Source: Candidatus Nitromaritima sp. SCGC AAA288-L16
GTDB taxonomy: Bacteria; Nitrospinota; Nitrospinia; Nitrospinales; VA-1
DNA length: 7,286 nucleotides
Assembly: GCA_000372225.1 (NCBI GenBank)
Contig: AQTY01000050.1
Span: 1-7,286, forward strand
Reading direction: 5' to 3'
This document shows positions 4,271 through 7,286 of this stretch, in pieces. Positions within the stretch are counted from its first letter, which is position 1; the number at the start of each line of letters is the position of its first letter. Under the pieces are notes generated by a model. That model saw nothing but the letters and a program-made list of their open reading frames with translations. It had not been told where the DNA came from and searched no databases. The position numbers and the translations under genes were made by a program.

Positions 4271-5716
4271 ATGAACAAAACTTATGAGATTTTAATTGGA
4301 AATGAACTATCAAAAGGAACTAGTGTGATTCCTGTAGTGAATCCATTCACAGGAGAACCATTTGCAGAGGTGTGTCTTGCTGATTCTGTTGAAATAGATA
4401 AAGCTATAAGCCTAGCGGAGGCAGCATTTATAAAAACACGTGTCCTACCTTCCTACCAGCGTAGCCGTATATGTGCTGAAGTTGCTAGCGGGATTCAAGA
4501 CAGATCGGATGAATTTTCCAAAATTATTGCGCAGGAATCAGGAAAACCTCTTATTTATGCTAGAGCGGAGGTAGCCAGATCAGTTTCGACCTTTGAGATT
4601 GCTAGTCAAGAGGCGCTTCGACTTGATGGAGAAATGCTTACATTAGATATTACAGAATCCGCTCATGGAAAGGCTGGGCTTACCAGACGTTTTCCTATCG
4701 GACCTATAGCTGGGATAAGTCCTTTCAATTTTCCTTTAAATCTCGTTGCCCACAAGGTAGCCCCGGCCCTTGCTTGTGGCAATCCTATTATTATTAAACC
4801 TGCATCTTCCACACCCCTAACTGCTTTGTTGCTCGGAGAAGTAGTACAAAACACCCAAGCAATAGAAGGAAGTCTTAGTGTACTGCCGTGCACTAGCAAA
4901 AACGCTACTCCTCTAGTAGAGGATCCTCGCTTAAAAATGGTAACATTTACTGGAAGTCCTAATGTTGGCTGGGATATCAAAAAACGTGCAGGACGCAAAA
5001 AGGTAGTTCTAGAACTAGGTGGAAATGCAGGGGTCATCGTCGAACCCGACGCTGAAATTGATTTAGCGGCAAAAAAAATAGCCTTTGGAGCGTTTGTTTA
5101 TTCAGGACAAGTTTGTATCTCAGTTCAACGTGTTTTTATCCACGCCTCAAAATATGATGACTTCCTAGAGAGCTTAATTAGCAAGACACAGGCATTTAGG
5201 CCCGGCGATCCTCTCGACGAGAAGGTCACTATGGGACCGATGATAGACCTGGAAAATGCCGAAAGAATCGAATCATGGGTAAATGAAGCCGTTGCTGAAG
5301 GTGCAAAAATTCAAACCGGAGGCAAACGTGATAAAAGTTATTACCCCCCTACAATCCTTATTAATGTTAACCCAAATCTTCCAGTTGCATGCAGTGAAGC
5401 TTTTGGTCCAATTTTAATCGTTAATTCATATACCAATTTTAATGATGCAATCAAGGCAGTTAATAACACAGATTTTGGTCTGCAAGCTGGTGTATTTACT
5501 AATAATATGAATAAAGCACTCGGTGCATTTAATCAATTGGATGTGGGTGGTGTTGTTATCAATGACATCCCTACCTTTCGAGTAGATAATATGCCATATG
5601 GTGGAGTTAAAGATTCAGGGTTTGGAAGAGAAGGAATAAAATATAGCTTACGTGAGATGACAGAAATAAAACTTCTCGTATACAATCACATGATGGAAAA
5701 TAAAGGCTCCCTATGA
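4271..5716 (+). CDS. NAD(P)-dependent aldehyde dehydrogenase
   Basis: This complete 481-residue enzyme of the aldehyde dehydrogenase superfamily oxidises an aldehyde to its acid with NAD(P)+ in the cytoplasm. The expected residues are present. N153 in PFNFPL stabilises the intermediate. K176 in IIIKP and the FTGS turn (226-229) hold the cofactor. E248 in LELGGN is the general base, C282 in GQVCISVQR is the catalytic nucleophile, and E376/F378 in EAFGPI contact the cofactor ribose. PYGGVKDSGFGREG (442-455) is the family's C-terminal signature. The GQVCISVQR context and the LELGGNAGVIVEPDAEID stretch suggest the group containing lactaldehyde, succinate-semialdehyde and non-phosphorylating glyceraldehyde-phosphate dehydrogenases, close to the y4uC-like branch; the substrate cannot be read off. 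There is no Shine-Dalgarno site. Its TGA overlaps the ATG of the next gene. Confidence 0.95.
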   Translation: MNKTYEILIGNELSKGTSVIPVVNPFTGEPFAEVCLADSVEIDKAISLAEAAFIKTRVLPSYQRSRICAEVASGIQDRSDEFSKIIAQESGKPLIYARAEVARSVSTFEIASQEALRLDGEMLTLDITESAHGKAGLTRRFPIGPIAGISPFNFPLNLVAHKVAPALACGNPIIIKPASSTPLTALLLGEVVQNTQAIEGSLSVLPCTSKNATPLVEDPRLKMVTFTGSPNVGWDIKKRAGRKKVVLELGGNAGVIVEPDAEIDLAAKKIAFGAFVYSGQVCISVQRVFIHASKYDDFLESLISKTQAFRPGDPLDEKVTMGPMIDLENAERIESWVNEAVAEGAKIQTGGKRDKSYYPPTILINVNPNLPVACSEAFGPILIVNSYTNFNDAIKAVNNTDFGLQAGVFTNNMNKALGAFNQLDVGGVVINDIPTFRVDNMPYGGVKDSGFGREGIKYSLREMTEIKLLVYNHMMENKGSL

Positions 5717-6135
5717 CAGATAACAAACGGTTTACAGATAATGGCAACAGCACGATAACCGATATGGAAATGAAAATAATCTGGAAAAAAACAGACTCAT
5801 TTCAGGATACAAAAAAATGGCAAAACTGGTTTAAATGTCAAGATTACACTGAAATTACAAACATACAACGGTTTGCAGGGTCAGAAGAATGGCGATACCC
5901 AAGTGAGGAAGAGGCATGGAGTTTATTTGATCTTAGTAACAAAAATACTGATAAATATGGCGATGAAATTTATCTCCACTCAATATTTGGACCAGGGTCC
6001 GGTGGAACAACCTGGACAATTGAAGAAAAAGATTCTTCAGCGCTTGTTATTCAATATGAAGACGGCGTAAAGGTTTGGCCTTCCAAATACGCTAATATGA
6101 ATATGTGTGTCAGATTAGTTCGAAACCTCACCTGA
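5713..6135 (+). CDS. DUF1566-type (Lcl C-terminal-like) domain protein
   Basis: This 140-residue protein is essentially one DUF1566 domain. It opens with RFTDNGNSTITDMEMKIIWKK (6-26), the family's signature of a D-N-G-x-x-T-[IV]-T-D repeat followed by a tryptophan strand. The central block GSEEWRYPSEEEAWSLFDL (56-74) matches the W-R-x-P-x-x-x-E element. Near the end, WTIEEKDSSALVIQYEDG (101-118) and CVRLVRN (132-138) form the typical final strands. The family is related to C-type-lectin-like folds and often occurs in secreted adhesins, but this copy has no signal peptide and seems cytoplasmic. Its ATG overlaps the dehydrogenase stop (ATGA), indicating coupled translation and a shared role. 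That role is unknown. It ends only 3 bp from the convergent metallopeptidase stop. Confidence 0.85.
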   Translation: MTDNKRFTDNGNSTITDMEMKIIWKKTDSFQDTKKWQNWFKCQDYTEITNIQRFAGSEEWRYPSEEEAWSLFDLSNKNTDKYGDEIYLHSIFGPGSGGTTWTIEEKDSSALVIQYEDGVKVWPSKYANMNMCVRLVRNLT

Positions 6136-6138
6136 CTT

Positions 6139-7286
6139 TCAATGAACGTTTTTTAACACGCTCATCGGAAAAGTCACGCTAATGTTTGGTGGATTGCGTC
6201 CAATATAAGAAAACCACGGTTGCACAATAAATCTTACTCCCGTCCTTTCAGATTTAAAACTTTTAAAATTAATTGGGTGAGTACGTTTAGCCATCAACTG
6301 TATTCTTAAAATTTTTCCTTCCGGAAACTCAAAATCTCGGGTGGAACTTTTATTTAAGTTTATCTTAATAGAACCGTTCCCGCCTTTTTCCCAAACAGAA
6401 GATCCTTCAGCGAGCAAAATCCTTCCCTCCCCTTCAAAAAACATTTTCCATACATATTCGGTGTCAAATCCACGAACATGCGCTGCTGCAAGAACAGGAT
6501 CAACAAACTGAATAAAACTGTTACCGCCATCTTGAAAAAAATAAAGATTCGAGGGGGCCCATTTTGAAAGTTGTTTTTCAAAAGTATCACGTGCGTAACG
6601 AAAACATTGAGGCTCACTTAAAACTTCTTTTACAGAAATACGATGAGATCGAATCAAATTTTTTCTCAATTCAAGTCCTTCTGGTTGCATCAAATAACAA
6701 GTAGCAAGACTAAGGGTTATATCTTTTTCTCGAGACACAGACATTACTCCAAGAGCTCTCTTTATACGGCGGATGATTTTCTTCTCGATCTCAGGAAAGT
6801 ACCCTCTACCTAATTCAACTAAAATAGCTCTCACTTCAACCCATGCACCACTATTCAAGGATTTTTCTATGTCAGAATTAATTTTTTCTTCGAAACTATT
6901 TATCGAAGAATCATTAGAAAAATATTCCTTACCTTCAAAAACATTTTTTTTAATAAATTCATATCTCGCGGAGTGGGTATAGCGGAAATAAGGATAATGA
7001 ATATACGCCGTCACTGAATTCGCGAAATCCTCCTGCGGGTTTTGTCTGGAATAAGTAGAGATATTTCGCCTGGCTGTTGGAGCATAATTATTTATCTTAG
7101 GGTCATTGACTAAGGAATATAAAGAATCACTATCTCGTACACCATCTAAGGCAAAAATATGCAGCACCTTAAACTTTGTCAAAGAAATCCATTCATCAGA
7201 AAAACTCAGAAAACCATTAGAAAAATCAAAAGCATGAGCCATCTCATGCTGAATAATATTAATTAGATCTATCCGGTCTTCATGAA
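6139..7286 (-). CDS. Partial zinc metallopeptidase (gluzincin-type, HExxH), N-terminus outside the window
   Basis: The frame is open to the right edge and encodes at least 381 residues. Just inside the edge, QHEMAHAFDF (HEMAH at 7234-7248) is an HExxH zinc site with the catalytic glutamate. About 70 residues later NPQEDFANSVTAY (EDFA at about 7021-7032) resembles the block that supplies the third, glutamate ligand in gluzincins such as anthrax lethal factor (NEAEFFAEAF). It is followed by an aromatic stretch like the one after that glutamate in the family (RYEFIKKNVF). The remainder, about 270 residues, is helical and then strand-rich, with no recognised domain. An internal ATG at 7242 would cut the zinc motif, so it is not the start. 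The gene is convergent with the DUF1566 gene. Whether the enzyme is secreted cannot be told because any signal peptide lies outside the window. Confidence 0.8.
   Translation of the reverse strand, partial: HEDRIDLINIIQHEMAHAFDFSNGFLSFSDEWISLTKFKVLHIFALDGVRDSDSLYSLVNDPKINNYAPTARRNISTYSRQNPQEDFANSVTAYIHYPYFRYTHSARYEFIKKNVFEGKEYFSNDSSINSFEEKINSDIEKSLNSGAWVEVRAILVELGRGYFPEIEKKIIRRIKRALGVMSVSREKDITLSLATCYLMQPEGLELRKNLIRSHRISVKEVLSEPQCFRYARDTFEKQLSKWAPSNLYFFQDGGNSFIQFVDPVLAAAHVRGFDTEYVWKMFFEGEGRILLAEGSSVWEKGGNGSIKINLNKSSTRDFEFPEGKILRIQLMAKRTHPINFKSFKSERTGVRFIVQPWFSYIGRNPPNISVTFPMSVLKNVH

Noticed and set aside
4663..5037. Leftward open frame of 124 codons inside the dehydrogenase gene
   Set aside because: It lies entirely antisense to the catalytic part of a complete, conserved enzyme and shows no start signal.
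6100..6180. Terminator between the convergent DUF1566 and metallopeptidase genes
   Set aside because: A T-run occurs at about 6149-6154, but only a four-base stem can be paired before it, too weak to call.
6139..7242. Metallopeptidase starting at the internal ATG at 7242
   Set aside because: That methionine is the middle residue of HEMAH; starting there would remove the first zinc ligand and catalytic glutamate, while the frame is open to the window edge.
1..7286. CRISPR array, tRNA, rRNA or insertion sequence
   Set aside because: No regularly spaced repeats, no tRNA-like cloverleaf, no rRNA-like stretch and no transposase reading frame were seen on either strand.

Overview
The window is AT-rich DNA from a Gram-negative bacterium: it carries a lipoprotein with a signal-peptidase II box, a histidine kinase with a large periplasmic sensor, and no eukaryotic or archaeal features. 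The NtrY-type kinase, the aldehyde dehydrogenase and the DUF1566 protein together fit a free-living, probably aquatic, deltaproteobacterium-like, Nitrospinota-like or SAR324-like lineage. That placement is an impression from protein style and cannot be settled from the sequence.

Layout. (i) Positions 1-1500 look like one end of a mobile or prophage-like module. Three small leftward genes encode a two-helix membrane protein, a zinc ribbon and a small lipoprotein. A rightward XRE/Cro-CI-type DNA-binding protein diverges from them across a 93-bp region packed with TTTGTT/AACAAA half-sites. Overlapping promoters and operators there resemble a compact phage switch. The regulator gene ends in a strong hairpin, and a second hairpin inside its 3' end has the form of an intrinsic terminator for leftward transcripts. 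(ii) Positions 1500-3910 hold a promoter and a complete 771-residue NtrY-like sensor kinase; no NtrX-type response regulator follows it. (iii) Positions 4005-6135 hold a probable three-gene rightward operon: a 79-residue protein of unknown function, a complete NAD(P)-dependent aldehyde dehydrogenase, and a 140-residue DUF1566-type protein whose ATG overlaps the dehydrogenase stop codon. (iv) From 6139 to the right edge, on the minus strand and convergent with that operon, lies the C-terminal part of a zinc metallopeptidase. Its HExxH motif is present, but its N-terminus is outside the window.

How it fits together. Two leftward genes of the left module have strong Shine-Dalgarno sites, and one pair is translationally coupled. 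The kinase, the 79-residue gene and the dehydrogenase have weak or no visible Shine-Dalgarno sites. This contrast supports different origins for the left module and the chromosomal genes. No integrase, replication or capsid gene is visible, because the leftward genes run off the left edge, so the nature of the element is inference. The best candidate for something new is the divergent switch and the small unannotated genes it controls.
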